This document shows positions 17,907-26,762 of a stretch of DNA of 64,000 bases, piece after piece; the first letter of the stretch is position 1, and every line of letters starts with the position of its first letter. Source of the DNA: an uncultured Helicobacter sp. (lineage in GTDB: Bacteria; Campylobacterota; Campylobacteria; Campylobacterales; Helicobacteraceae); the NCBI RefSeq assembly GCF_937893305.1, contig NZ_CALBGN010000012.1:124001-188000 (forward strand), read 5' to 3'. The notes below the pieces were generated by a model. The model searched no databases and was not told where the DNA came from. It was given only the letters and a program-made list of their open reading frames with translations. A program made the translations under genes and the position numbers.

Positions 17907-19070
17907 TTATGTCATTTTAGCCTTTTTACTAATAGACAACACAATGCCCACCATAATACTTGTTGCCAAAATTGAACTCCCACCATAACTTAAAAATGGC
18001 ACAGCAATTCCTTTAATAGGAATTAATCCAGAGATTCCAAACGCATTAATCAAAAATGAAAATCCTAAAATCACCGCAACACCAGAGCAAAAAAGATAAT
18101 ACATATTATTTTTGCAACGATTAGCAATTTTTAAAATCCTAAAAATTAGCGCAACAAAAAGCACGCTTATGCAAAATAATCCCAAAAATCCAATTTCTTC
18201 TGTAATGCCGGCTAAAATCACATCTGTATGCACTTCGCTTAAAAATCCAAGTTTAATTAGCCCATTGCCTAAACCCTCTCCTAAGATTCCACCATTAACA
18301 ATAGCATTTAAAGAATGCTGAATTTGATAAGGTTCAGGGAGATTTTCTACGCGCAAAGAATTTGCAATAGATTGCGGGAAAAAGGATAAAATTAAATCTT
18401 GCGCTCCCGCCCACCAAGTTTTAATCCTTGCAATTCTATGTGTGCTTGTAATAATCACAGCAATAAACAAAACAAAAGCCCCACTTAAAAGATATAAAAA
18501 AAGCTTAAAAGAAGAACCTGCAAAAATCATCATAATCGCCAAAGTCGTCCCTAAAAGAACGATTTGCCCTAAGTCATTTTGCAAAATAGCAATCAAATAC
18601 ACTGCAATCAAAAACACTGCCACATAGGGCAAAAATGTAATAAACTCTTCTTTTAAGCTTTTTTGCTCTAAAAGTGAAAATTTACGCGAAAAACTCCACG
18701 CAAGAAAAGTTACAAATCCAATCTTAAAAAACTCCACAGGCGCAAGAGAAAAAAATGGCAATCTTATCCATCGTTTTGCACCACCTGCACTTGTTGCCAA
18801 AGATTCTGGCAAAAAGTGCATAATGAACATAATAAAGATTCCACCAAAAAATAGAATAAACCCAAAGCGTAGCACAAAACGATCTGGGTTACAGCGCGAA
18901 ATCCCCCACATCAAAAACACGCCCAAAACCCCAGCAGTTATTTGACGCAACGCAAAATGAAATTCCCCATAATCATAATATAAAATCGCAAATGATGAGA
19001 GCGAATAAGAAAATAAAATGCTAATTGTAATCAAACTTACGCTAATGAAAAATAAGGGACGATCAACCAT
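17907..19070 (-). CDS. ftsW: SEDS-family septal peptidoglycan polymerase FtsW
   Basis: A multi-span protein (about ten helices, 387 residues) of the RodA/FtsW/SpoVE family. The family signature near the C-terminus (ISGLIPIKGIAVPFLSYGGSS) and the catalytic-loop region ENLPEPYQIQHSLNAIVNGG with GLGNGL are present. The second SEDS gene at 38016 is RodA by gene order, so this one is taken as FtsW. It lies upstream of PBP1A, separated by 53 bases that have no clear terminator. Confidence 0.88.
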   Translation of the reverse strand: MVDRPLFFISVSLITISILFSYSLSSFAILYYDYGEFHFALRQITAGVLGVFLMWGISRCNPDRFVLRFGFILFFGGIFIMFIMHFLPESLATSAGGAKRWIRLPFFSLAPVEFFKIGFVTFLAWSFSRKFSLLEQKSLKEEFITFLPYVAVFLIAVYLIAILQNDLGQIVLLGTTLAIMMIFAGSSFKLFLYLLSGAFVLFIAVIITSTHRIARIKTWWAGAQDLILSFFPQSIANSLRVENLPEPYQIQHSLNAIVNGGILGEGLGNGLIKLGFLSEVHTDVILAGITEEIGFLGLFCISVLFVALIFRILKIANRCKNNMYYLFCSGVAVILGFSFLINAFGISGLIPIKGIAVPFLSYGGSSILATSIMVGIVLSISKKAKMT

Positions 19071-19088
19071 AGCTGCTTCTAAAATCCT

Positions 19089-20123
19089 TTATACAAAGTA
19101 ATACACAAGCAAGAATCCACCAAAAGTTAGAATCCCAAACAAAATAAACGCCAATACAAACGCTTTTCCACCGCACTCTAAGAATTTTTTAAGATCCACT
19201 TGAAGCCCCAAAGCACTCATTGCCATCACCAAAAAAAAGCCGGATAAAAACCTTAGAATATCTACAATCTCGTTTGGTAAATGCACATAAGAATGCAACA
19301 ATACAACTCCCAAAAACCAAAATGCAAACCAAGGGATATGAAGCTTTCTCTTCTCGCCCTCCTTACTTTGCGTAAAAAGATATGGCACAATCAGTAAAAC
19401 TGCAACAAGCAAAATTACGCGAATCATTTTAACAATCAATGCAACTTCTTGCGTTTGAGAAGAAATTGCTCCACCTGCGCCCACAACATTTGCAAGCTCG
19501 TGAAGAGTTAATCCAATAAAATAACCTTCTTCAATTTCAGAAAAAGGTGGAATCTCTACTGCATAAGCCAAAGGATACAAAAACATTCCCAAAAGCCCAA
19601 AAAGCACAACAGTTCCCACAGCAATAACACCTTTATAAGGCTTAGATTTTATAGAAGATTCTAACGCCAAAACCGCTGCTGCTCCACAAATTGCACTCCC
19701 ACCACTTACTAAAATTGCAATCTCTCTATCAAGCTTTAAAAACTTTACACCGATAAAATATCCAAGCAATAAAATTGCCGCGACAACAACAATGCTTAAA
19801 AGGATTCCATTTAAGCCCACAGATGCAATACTGTCAAGCGTAACATTAAAACCAAAAAGAATAATCCCTAGACGCAAAAGCTTCTTAGCACTAAAAATAA
19901 CAGCCTTTTCACAACTGCTTTGCGCAACTCTAAACAAAGGTGCTGCCAATATCCCAAGAAGCACGCTTAAAATTAAAGGCGATAAATGCAAACTTTTCAC
20001 CCAAGGCAACGCACTAACGTAATAACTTGCAAGGCTAACTAAAAGCACAAGCACAAAACCATTTATATAATCTTTATAATTTTGTTTTTTTAAAACTTCA
20101 CTGCCTATTTTTGCTTCTTGCAT
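19089..20123 (-). CDS. YeiH/UPF0324 family membrane transporter (putative anion/sulfate exporter)
   Basis: About 344 residues with around ten hydrophobic segments. Conserved stretches include LSPLILSVLLGILAAPLF, SGGSAICGAAAVLA and GLTLHELANVVGAGG, all typical of the YeiH family. Substrate is not proven for the family in general. The ATG at 20123 is preferred because GGAG lies nine bases before it; a TTG 45 bases further out has no ribosome site. In line with ftsW, 18 bases upstream of it. Confidence 0.85.
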   Translation of the reverse strand: MQEAKIGSEVLKKQNYKDYINGFVLVLLVSLASYYVSALPWVKSLHLSPLILSVLLGILAAPLFRVAQSSCEKAVIFSAKKLLRLGIILFGFNVTLDSIASVGLNGILLSIVVVAAILLLGYFIGVKFLKLDREIAILVSGGSAICGAAAVLALESSIKSKPYKGVIAVGTVVLFGLLGMFLYPLAYAVEIPPFSEIEEGYFIGLTLHELANVVGAGGAISSQTQEVALIVKMIRVILLVAVLLIVPYLFTQSKEGEKRKLHIPWFAFWFLGVVLLHSYVHLPNEIVDILRFLSGFFLVMAMSALGLQVDLKKFLECGGKAFVLAFILFGILTFGGFLLVYYFV

Positions 20124-20186
20124 TATATACTCCACTATTTTGGATTTTAAAGATACAAAGTGTAACAAAGTTTTTATAAATTTTTT

Positions 20187-21110
20187 CTAGGATTTTAAAA
20201 TCTGTGTAATAATTTCAGGTTTGTTTGCACTCATTAAATGTAACTTCTGTTGCAAAGCATTTAAACTTTTAAATAACTCTTTGCTTTTTTGCAATCCCAC
20301 TTGCTTTTCTCTGTCTTGTTTTTCAGCGGTCTCTAATGCATTTAACCATTCTTGCGGCACAAACACGCCCGGAAGTTTATAATGCAAAAATAATGCAGTT
20401 TTATAAGAACTTATAGGAAAAAATCCAAATACAACAGCACAATGCGTTCCAAGTTCAAGATTAATCTTATCTCTCCACCTTAAAAGCTCTTCTGCAATAC
20501 TAACCTCATAAATAGGCTGTGTAAAAATAGCTAAGGCTCCATTGCGGATTTTTTCATACATTTTTTTATATAAACTCTCTTTATTTCTAGCATAAGAATT
20601 TAACACACAAAAGGGATAAATCATCTTAGAATCCCCTTGTAAATTTTCTCCATTAATATCTTTGCGACAATTTAATGCCGCAATAATTTGCAACAAAAGC
20701 ATACTATTCCCTTCAAAAACCCCTTTTGCTTGCGGTTGATTACCAAGTCTCAAGGGATCCCCTGTTAAGGCTAACACAAGACGTAAATCAAGACTATTCA
20801 TGCCTATTAGCTCACTTTGAAGTGCAAGTGTATTTTTATCGCGCATAGAAATTGTAGCAATACTTGGAATCTGAAATGTATTTTGCAACTTTAAACTTGC
20901 TAAAATCGGACTATGTTTTAGTTTGCCTAGTGGAGAATCTGTGCAGATAAAAGCATCTATTTTTTCTAAAAAAGGTTGAGTTTGAAGCGTGTTAAATAAA
21001 TGCTCCAAGCAAAAACTAGCTGGGGCTGAAAACTCATAAGTATAGCACTTCTTATTCTTTTGAAGTTTATCAATAAAAGATTCTATCTTATTACTCTCAA
21101 AACCTTGCAT
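20187..21110 (-). CDS. Methylenetetrahydrofolate-reductase-like flavoprotein
   Basis: A 307-residue protein with the TIM-barrel features of the MTHFR family: N-terminal YEFSAP in place of FEFFPP with the catalytic glutamate, the ALTGDPLRLGN loop (usual LRGDPP), and AIFTQPIYEVS where the family has TQFFFD or TQPVFD. It lacks several conserved residues of classic MetF, and resembles the MTHFR half of bifunctional methyltransferase proteins. It probably makes 5-methyl-THF for methionine synthesis. No met gene is adjacent. Confidence 0.75.
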   Translation of the reverse strand: MQGFESNKIESFIDKLQKNKKCYTYEFSAPASFCLEHLFNTLQTQPFLEKIDAFICTDSPLGKLKHSPILASLKLQNTFQIPSIATISMRDKNTLALQSELIGMNSLDLRLVLALTGDPLRLGNQPQAKGVFEGNSMLLLQIIAALNCRKDINGENLQGDSKMIYPFCVLNSYARNKESLYKKMYEKIRNGALAIFTQPIYEVSIAEELLRWRDKINLELGTHCAVVFGFFPISSYKTALFLHYKLPGVFVPQEWLNALETAEKQDREKQVGLQKSKELFKSLNALQQKLHLMSANKPEIITQILKS

Positions 21111-21188
21111 AAAATGAACTCTCTAAAATAATGGACTAAAAGCAAGGATTTTAACAAAAAATTCTAAATACAAGTTGAATTTTAACTT

Positions 21189-22355
21189 TTAAAATCTTCG
21201 TAACAATTCCAAAAAACACTTTTGTAAAGCTTCAACTTCGCTAATCTTCACTCTTTCATTAAGCGAATGGATTCTATCATTACACACACCGCATTCTACG
21301 ACACCTACTCCAAATTCTGCAAAATAGCGCGCATCACTTGTGCCACCACTTGTGCTTAAAAGTGGCGCAAAACCATTTTTGGACTCCAACACTTCTACCA
21401 TTGTTTGCACAATTTTATTCTTTGAATCTGTCAAAAAAGGCTTAGAACTCTGTTTTAACTCTAAAAAATGTGGAATCTCTTTTAATGTATTCTTTAAATA
21501 CTCTTGTAAATCTTGCAAATTTGTAGCCGTAGAATTACGCACATTAAACATTATCTTTAAATCATTTGGTGTTACATTAACAACTTCCATCCCCCCGCGA
21601 ATATCAGTAATCACTATCTTACTAGGCTCAAACTCTACACTCCCTTCATCTAAATTAAATCCTGCAATCTTGCTTAAAACAGGAGCGATTAACTCCACAG
21701 GATTAACGCATTTGCTAGGATATGCCACGTGTCCTTGCTTGCCTTGAATGATTAACTTGCCATTGATAGAACCGCGCCTACCAACTTTTATCATATCGCC
21801 AAATTTTTCCACACAAGTAGGCTCTGCAACAACTGCAAAATCAGGCAATAACTTAAGTTTTTGAAGCTCGCTTAATGCGTGCTTTGTGCCAAAAATCGCA
21901 TCGCCTTCTTCATCACTTGTTAAAAGCACAGATAAAATCCCATTAAAGATATTGTTAGCGTCCAAAAATTCTCTTAGCGCGCACACAAATGCTGCCACCC
22001 CACTCTTCATATCCTGTGTCCCACGCCCATAAAGAAATCCATCTTTTTCTAAAGGCACAAAAGGATCGCTCTCCCACCCATCTCCTGGCGGCACAACATC
22101 AATATGCCCCGCAAAACACAAGTGTGAAGGTTTTGTGTTTTTGGATTCCAACTTTTTAAACTCTAATTTATCATTTTCTCTAAAATCCTTATACAAAAAC
22201 ATATTTTTTACACCATTTTTGTGAAACTCTAAAACCTTAAATTCTGGCAAAATTTGACAAATCAACTCATAGATTCCACATTCTTGCGGCGTGATACTAG
22301 GATATGCAATAAGTTTCTTTAAAATTTCTATTGTTTTTAATTGTGTTTTTTGCAT
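21189..22355 (-). CDS. dapE: Succinyl-diaminopimelate desuccinylase
   Basis: Zinc M20-family enzyme that removes succinate from succinyl-DAP on the way to lysine and peptidoglycan meso-DAP. Metal and catalytic motifs are seen: GHIDVVPPGDGWESDPF, RGTQDMKSG and TSDEEGDA. Near the C-terminus is GGTSDARYF. From ATG 22355 the product has 388 residues; this start has GAGGA five bases upstream, while the TTG at 22379 has none. It contains a perfect copy of the dispersed repeat (22139-22155), read as KKLESKN. The restriction gene ends 20 bases upstream. Confidence 0.95.
   Translation of the reverse strand: MQKTQLKTIEILKKLIAYPSITPQECGIYELICQILPEFKVLEFHKNGVKNMFLYKDFRENDKLEFKKLESKNTKPSHLCFAGHIDVVPPGDGWESDPFVPLEKDGFLYGRGTQDMKSGVAAFVCALREFLDANNIFNGILSVLLTSDEEGDAIFGTKHALSELQKLKLLPDFAVVAEPTCVEKFGDMIKVGRRGSINGKLIIQGKQGHVAYPSKCVNPVELIAPVLSKIAGFNLDEGSVEFEPSKIVITDIRGGMEVVNVTPNDLKIMFNVRNSTATNLQDLQEYLKNTLKEIPHFLELKQSSKPFLTDSKNKIVQTMVEVLESKNGFAPLLSTSGGTSDARYFAEFGVGVVECGVCNDRIHSLNERVKISEVEALQKCFLELLRRF
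22139..22155 (-). repeat. Dispersed 17-base repeat, copy within dapE
   Basis: Exact AAAGTTGGAATCCAAAA on the minus strand, translated as KLESK. Confidence 0.8.
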
Positions 22356-22375
22356 TTTATTCCTCAAAATCTCAA

Positions 22376-22951
22376 TCAAGCATTTGTGCTCTTTTGTGTA
22401 ACTAACTGAAAAATATTCATCAATTCATTAGCAAAACTAGCAATATGCTTTAACTCTTTTAGATTTAATGTAAGCTTGAGATTGACCTGATTACCCGGAT
22501 TCATCATCACAAGCTGTTTATCTTTGCCATTGACTTTAATATATTCTTTTCTTAAAGTATGATTGTAATAATAATCTTGCCTTCTATCCACGATGTAATA
22601 ATGCACACTTTGCGTTGTAATACCCAGCAAAATAATATAATCATAATTGTATTTTGGATTGATTCCATTAAACTGAAAAGTATTGTTGTTTAAACCTTTT
22701 CTTGCGGTTTTAATCTCTACCTTTTTACCATTTGATAATAGGTCAAATTCATCGTGGATTGTTTCTTGCGATAATTCATCAAGCGGTAGATTTAAAGCCT
22801 TAAACACCTCTTTAACAAATTTTTCACCAATCTGTCCTATGGCATTACCCTCAAAATGCAAAATTTTTTCAAAAATTCCGCTTTTTTGCTTCTTTTGCAC
22901 TTCCTTATATTTTTGCTCTATAAGCTTTAATAAAAGTTTTTCTAAGTCCAT
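22376..22951 (-). CDS. Putative type II restriction endonuclease (PD-(D/E)XK fold)
   Basis: A 191-residue protein with a PD-(D/E)XK-type active site: aspartate in EFDLLSNG followed by VEIKTAR. The N-terminus is helical and charged, the C-terminal half has many aromatic residues. The start codon overlaps the stop of the upstream DNA methyltransferase by one base, so the pair reads as a compact R-M system. The specificity cannot be told. I do not recognise a named enzyme; the call rests on the motif and the partner. It sits between housekeeping genes dapE and cmoA, which suggests gain by transfer. Confidence 0.7.
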   Translation of the reverse strand: MDLEKLLLKLIEQKYKEVQKKQKSGIFEKILHFEGNAIGQIGEKFVKEVFKALNLPLDELSQETIHDEFDLLSNGKKVEIKTARKGLNNNTFQFNGINPKYNYDYIILLGITTQSVHYYIVDRRQDYYYNHTLRKEYIKVNGKDKQLVMMNPGNQVNLKLTLNLKELKHIASFANELMNIFQLVTQKSTNA

Positions 22952-23868
22952 TAAAACCCCGCTTCTTGCAAAAGCTTAAAAATATGTGATTTGCCAATAT
23001 GCCTACAACCATTTGTAGCAAGTGAGCTATACTTAATCCAATCTGCATTCAAAAACAACTCATTAAGCTTTTCTTTTGGTGCATTGTCGTTATAAATAAT
23101 CGCCACTCCGCTTTTATATTTGACTTGTGAAAAATCTTTTACCACCGCATTTTCCTTAAAAAATGTGCTTGAGAGATAAAAATCTGCCTTTTTATTAAAA
23201 ATCCACTCCTTGCCACATTCTCTATTTTTCGCCAAAGATACGGTTACCACTTTTAGAATCTCATTAAAAGGCTCTTGTTTTTCTTTTTGTTTATACCAGC
23301 TAAATTCCTGCATTTGACTTTTATAATTTTTACTCCAAATTTGAAAGCAACACTTCACATCTTTTTCCTTACCATTTTCAAGATAAAAAGAATTATGCGG
23401 TAGAGCTTCTTCGTGCAGCAAATGAAAATCTTTTACGCGGTAACGCACTGAGCCTTTACCTAAACTTTGAAAAAACATCGGCAATATAAAACACACAAAA
23501 TCCGCATTTTTAGAATGCTTAATAAATTCTAACGCCAACACCCCACGATGTCCAAAAGGAGGATTTCCTATCACAATAAGGGGTTTTTTAGGCAATTCAA
23601 ATTGTAAATAATCACCTTGCAAAACATTAAATTTACTTGCATTGATGTCAATACCAATTTTATTTTCAGGCAAAAGAGTATAAAAACACCCATCACCAAC
23701 ACTTGGTTCAAGCCAAGTATATTTGTCTAAGTTTTCATACTTTGCTATAATTTTTTTCGTTGTCTCAAAAAGCATTTTAGCCACTTCTGGTTTTGTGAAA
23801 TACGCGTCAAAATGATTATTGAAATTCTTTCTCATCACTCCACCATTGACATAGTGCAAGGTCATCAT
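22951..23868 (-). CDS. N6-adenine DNA methyltransferase of a type II R-M system
   Basis: A 305-residue protein with SAM-binding motif I (EPSVGDGCFY), motif II (IGIDIN), motif III (GDYLQF) and catalytic motif IV (VIGNPPFG), in that order. NPPF marks an adenine-N6 (or N4-cytosine) enzyme. The target-recognition part is the less conserved C-terminal half. The ATG at 23868 or 23865 has an AGGA upstream. It probably protects the host from the endonuclease at 22376. Confidence 0.85.
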   Translation of the reverse strand: MMTLHYVNGGVMRKNFNNHFDAYFTKPEVAKMLFETTKKIIAKYENLDKYTWLEPSVGDGCFYTLLPENKIGIDINASKFNVLQGDYLQFELPKKPLIVIGNPPFGHRGVLALEFIKHSKNADFVCFILPMFFQSLGKGSVRYRVKDFHLLHEEALPHNSFYLENGKEKDVKCCFQIWSKNYKSQMQEFSWYKQKEKQEPFNEILKVVTVSLAKNRECGKEWIFNKKADFYLSSTFFKENAVVKDFSQVKYKSGVAIIYNDNAPKEKLNELFLNADWIKYSSLATNGCRHIGKSHIFKLLQEAGF

Positions 23869-23935
23869 TATTCCTAATTATTAAAATTTTAAGCATAATT
23901 CTACCACAAAATATGCCCTTAATCTCTCTTGCATT

Positions 23936-24643
23936 TTACTCCTTTGTCGCAATCAAAGTTGTAAAATTTACCCAACAAAAAAGCGTTTGAATATGACTAA
24001 ATCCTGCATTTTTAAGCATTGTTTTATTTTCATTTTCACTATAAGGGATTAGCACATTTTCTAAAGCTTCTCTCTTTTTGCTAATCTCAAACTCACTATA
24101 ACCACGTTTTTTTTTACTCTCCAAATAATATTGAATCATCTTAAAGTCTAGTGTTTTGTTCTCACAAATCACTTTTTCAGAGCAAATAAACACCCCACCT
24201 GCATTTAGGGCATTAAAAATCTTTTGCACAAGCCTTTCACGCTCTAAAGGGCGAATAAATTGCAAGGTGTAATTTGCAATAATCACATCACTTTTAGGAA
24301 AATCTTCTTGTAAAATATCTCCACAAATTAACTGCGCTTTTAAGCCATAAGCATCTAATTTCTTTTTTGCATACTCTAGCATACTTGCTGAATTATCTAT
24401 CCCATAGAGTTGCAATGAGAACCTAGCCCTAGAAGCAATTTCTAAAAGCATAGCTCCAGTAGAAGTCCCAAGATCTAAAATTATGGAATCCTTTTTTGCA
24501 TATTCTAGGGCAAAATCCGCACTTAAACTCAAAACCTCCTTATAATAAGGGATTGAACGGCATAACATATCATCAAAAACACCTGCCACATTTGCATCAA
24601 ACTCAAATTGTTTTTGCGGGGCTTGCGTGAAGACTTTATCCAT
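23936..24643 (-). CDS. cmoA: Carboxy-S-adenosylmethionine synthase CmoA
   Basis: Makes carboxy-SAM from SAM and prephenate for the uridine-34 wobble modification of tRNA by CmoB. The protein has a class I methyltransferase fold (ILDLGTSTGAMLLEIA, IDNSASMLEYA) and the CmoA-type N-terminus with VAGVFDDMLCRSIPYYKEV. Length 235 is near the family's. CmoB is not in the window. It is one base after ribF, so co-transcribed. Confidence 0.9.
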   Translation of the reverse strand: MDKVFTQAPQKQFEFDANVAGVFDDMLCRSIPYYKEVLSLSADFALEYAKKDSIILDLGTSTGAMLLEIASRARFSLQLYGIDNSASMLEYAKKKLDAYGLKAQLICGDILQEDFPKSDVIIANYTLQFIRPLERERLVQKIFNALNAGGVFICSEKVICENKTLDFKMIQYYLESKKKRGYSEFEISKKREALENVLIPYSENENKTMLKNAGFSHIQTLFCWVNFTTLIATKE

Positions 24644-24644
24644 T

Positions 24645-25511
24645 TTACTCTACCTTTAAGATTTTATATGCTTCTTCAATATCTTTAGAAATTTGTTCTT
24701 TTAAAGCATCTAAGTGATCAAATTTATGATTATTTCTAATTTTTTTAGCAAAATAAAATCCCGCTTCACTCTCTTTAACCTCCACACTAACACCTAACAA
24801 ATGCCCCTCAATAGAAAAAGACTTATCTGTGCTTAAGCGATTTCCTATAAAAATCACGGCTGGATATTTTTTGGATTCCATACTTTGCCCGCCTAACTGA
24901 ATAAACCCAGCATACACGCCTTCTTGTGGCAACAAGAATCCGTCATTTTTAAGATTAATTGTAGCGTATAACTTTTTTTTACCAAGCCCTTGCCCTTGAA
25001 TAATATCCCCTCTAATGCCATACAATCGCCCTAAAAGCTTATTTGCTTGCTTCACATTACCATTTAACAAAAGTTCTTTAATCAATCCACTATGCACAGA
25101 GAGTTTTTTATACTTCACTTCATTAACTACCACAACTTCACCTTTAAAACTTTTTGACAAATCAAAAGGATAATAGAATCTATCCTTTCCAAACCTAAAA
25201 TCATACCCCACAACAATGCGCTTTAAATTAGGCAACACGCTTTGTAAAAACTCCACAAACTCCTTATCGTTTTTATCGCGAATAATATCTAATGCAATAT
25301 GAAACATCGGATACTGCGTATAAAATGCGCGGTATTTTTTAGGCAAAAGCTCTCCATAGTCTTGCTCAATACATAAAATCGCACCCTTTTCATCAAGCTC
25401 TTTAAACAACGCCTGATGCCCTAAATGCAAGCCATCAAACTTACCCAAAGCAAGACTTGTAATGCTATTTGCAAGCTTGGAGTTTTTGGCAAGCGATAAA
25501 AAACTCAACAT
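24645..25511 (-). CDS. ribF: Bifunctional riboflavin kinase / FAD synthetase
   Basis: Converts riboflavin to FMN and FAD. The N-terminal nucleotidyl-transferase has ALGKFDGLHLGHQALF and GYDFRFGKDR. The C-terminal kinase has the YATINLKNDGFLLPQEGVYAGF stretch and GNRLSTDKSFSIEGHLL. From ATG 25511 (SD GGAAGG) it has 288 residues; a TTG 18 bases further out is less likely. It overlaps tlyA by 47 bases. Confidence 0.94.
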   Translation of the reverse strand: MLSFLSLAKNSKLANSITSLALGKFDGLHLGHQALFKELDEKGAILCIEQDYGELLPKKYRAFYTQYPMFHIALDIIRDKNDKEFVEFLQSVLPNLKRIVVGYDFRFGKDRFYYPFDLSKSFKGEVVVVNEVKYKKLSVHSGLIKELLLNGNVKQANKLLGRLYGIRGDIIQGQGLGKKKLYATINLKNDGFLLPQEGVYAGFIQLGGQSMESKKYPAVIFIGNRLSTDKSFSIEGHLLGVSVEVKESEAGFYFAKKIRNNHKFDHLDALKEQISKDIEEAYKILKVE

Positions 25512-26232
25512 TTCCTTCCTTTCCTGCAATTTGTGATTCTGTGCATTTTAAAAGAGTAAATCCACTTTTCTCTAACAATTCTAACGCTCCATCTAATGCT
25601 TTTTGCACAGCAATTTTATCTTGCACTACTCCCTTTTTATTGCGTTTAACTTCTCTTCCTACTTCAAATTGCGGCTTAAAAAGTAAAATTAACTGATTGC
25701 TTGCTAGCGCGATTATAGAATCTAAAATATCTTTTATCCCTATGAAAGACACATCACATACCACAATTTCAAATTGCTCTTTATTTCTTTTTGCAAACTC
25801 CCTAATATCTGTCTTTTCATAGCTTCTAACACGCGGATTTTCTTTTAATGAGCCATGGAGTTGATTCTCTCCTACATCTACACACACCACAGATTCCACA
25901 CCATTTTCTAATAGCACTTCACAAAACCCTCCCGTGCTTGCTCCTATATCCAATGCGTTTTTGCCTTGAAAATCAAAAATAGGATTTGCCCTTAAAAAGC
26001 AGTCTAACTTCTCTCCAGCACGACTCACAAAAATTTTGGATTCCAACTTTGTAATCTCATCTTGCACGCCTAGCATATAAGCACTTTTAATACAAGGGAT
26101 TTTATTGACAAGAATTACACCTTTTTCTATTAAAGATTGAGCCTTATTGCGCGAAGCTGCAATCCCAAGTTTCACGCAAGCAATATCTAAGCGCAAATTT
26201 GCAATCTCTATTTTCTCGCTTTGTGATATCAT
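25465..26232 (-). CDS. tlyA: TlyA family rRNA 2'-O-methyltransferase / haemolysin
   Basis: The N-terminal S4 RNA-binding domain (RLDIACVKLGIAASRNKAQSLIEKG, split here as seen at about 12-37) is followed by an FtsJ-type methyltransferase with ALDIGASTGGFCEVLL. In other bacteria TlyA methylates 16S and/or 23S rRNA cytidines and is linked to capreomycin sensitivity; a haemolytic activity has been reported for Helicobacter TlyA. The 255-residue length is usual. The start overlaps the stop of the lipoprotein gene by one base. Confidence 0.9.
   Translation of the reverse strand: MISQSEKIEIANLRLDIACVKLGIAASRNKAQSLIEKGVILVNKIPCIKSAYMLGVQDEITKLESKIFVSRAGEKLDCFLRANPIFDFQGKNALDIGASTGGFCEVLLENGVESVVCVDVGENQLHGSLKENPRVRSYEKTDIREFAKRNKEQFEIVVCDVSFIGIKDILDSIIALASNQLILLFKPQFEVGREVKRNKKGVVQDKIAVQKALDGALELLEKSGFTLLKCTESQIAGKEGNVEFFIACQKLQACK
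26034..26050 (-). repeat. Dispersed 17-base repeat, copy within tlyA
   Basis: Exact AAAGTTGGAATCCAAAA on the minus strand, translated as KLESK. Confidence 0.8.
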
Positions 26233-26762
26233 TAACGCTTATCCTTTAAAGCGTCCTTATTTAAAGGTTTAAAGCCAAAATTTAGACGATTCTCCCCAAA
26301 ATCTTTATGACGCAAAAGCAACTGCAAAGAGTTTTGAGTGCGTTTATCTTGAGGCAAAAACTCCACAAAATAATATTCTCCCCATGGGGTAGCATTTTTT
26401 TGCATCAATCCTTGTAATTGCTCTTTTTTAATAGGTGTAATTTTCACTGGAGTTTCACCATTACCAAGTATTAGGTGGAATCCATTTTCAAAAAACCCTT
26501 TAGGATTCTCAACTCCGTGTTGAAAACTCTGATAAACATCTATAAAAAACACTTCACCCTGTTCTTTTGAATATTCTTCTGCTCTAAAAGCATTTAAATG
26601 TGTAGCAATTAGCACAACTTGCACTCGCTCTTCTGTGATTAGCTCTGCTTTTCTTGTTGCTTGAATATAAGCTTCTTCTAACTTTTGTGGAACAACCACA
26701 GATTTCACACCCTCACAACCTAAAAAAAGCAACAAAATCCCACTAAATATGATTTTTTTCAT
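26232..26762 (-). CDS. Predicted lipoprotein of unknown function
   Basis: A 176-residue protein with a lipoprotein signal peptide, lipobox LFLGC (Cys16), so probably membrane-anchored in the periplasm or outer membrane. The mature part has no motif I know; it is charged with mixed strands and helices. GGAG stands five bases before the ATG. It is between ugd and tlyA in one run, each joined by at most one base, so it is co-expressed with both. Function unknown. Confidence 0.8.
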   Translation of the reverse strand: MKKIIFSGILLLFLGCEGVKSVVVPQKLEEAYIQATRKAELITEERVQVVLIATHLNAFRAEEYSKEQGEVFFIDVYQSFQHGVENPKGFFENGFHLILGNGETPVKITPIKKEQLQGLMQKNATPWGEYYFVEFLPQDKRTQNSLQLLLRHKDFGENRLNFGFKPLNKDALKDKR

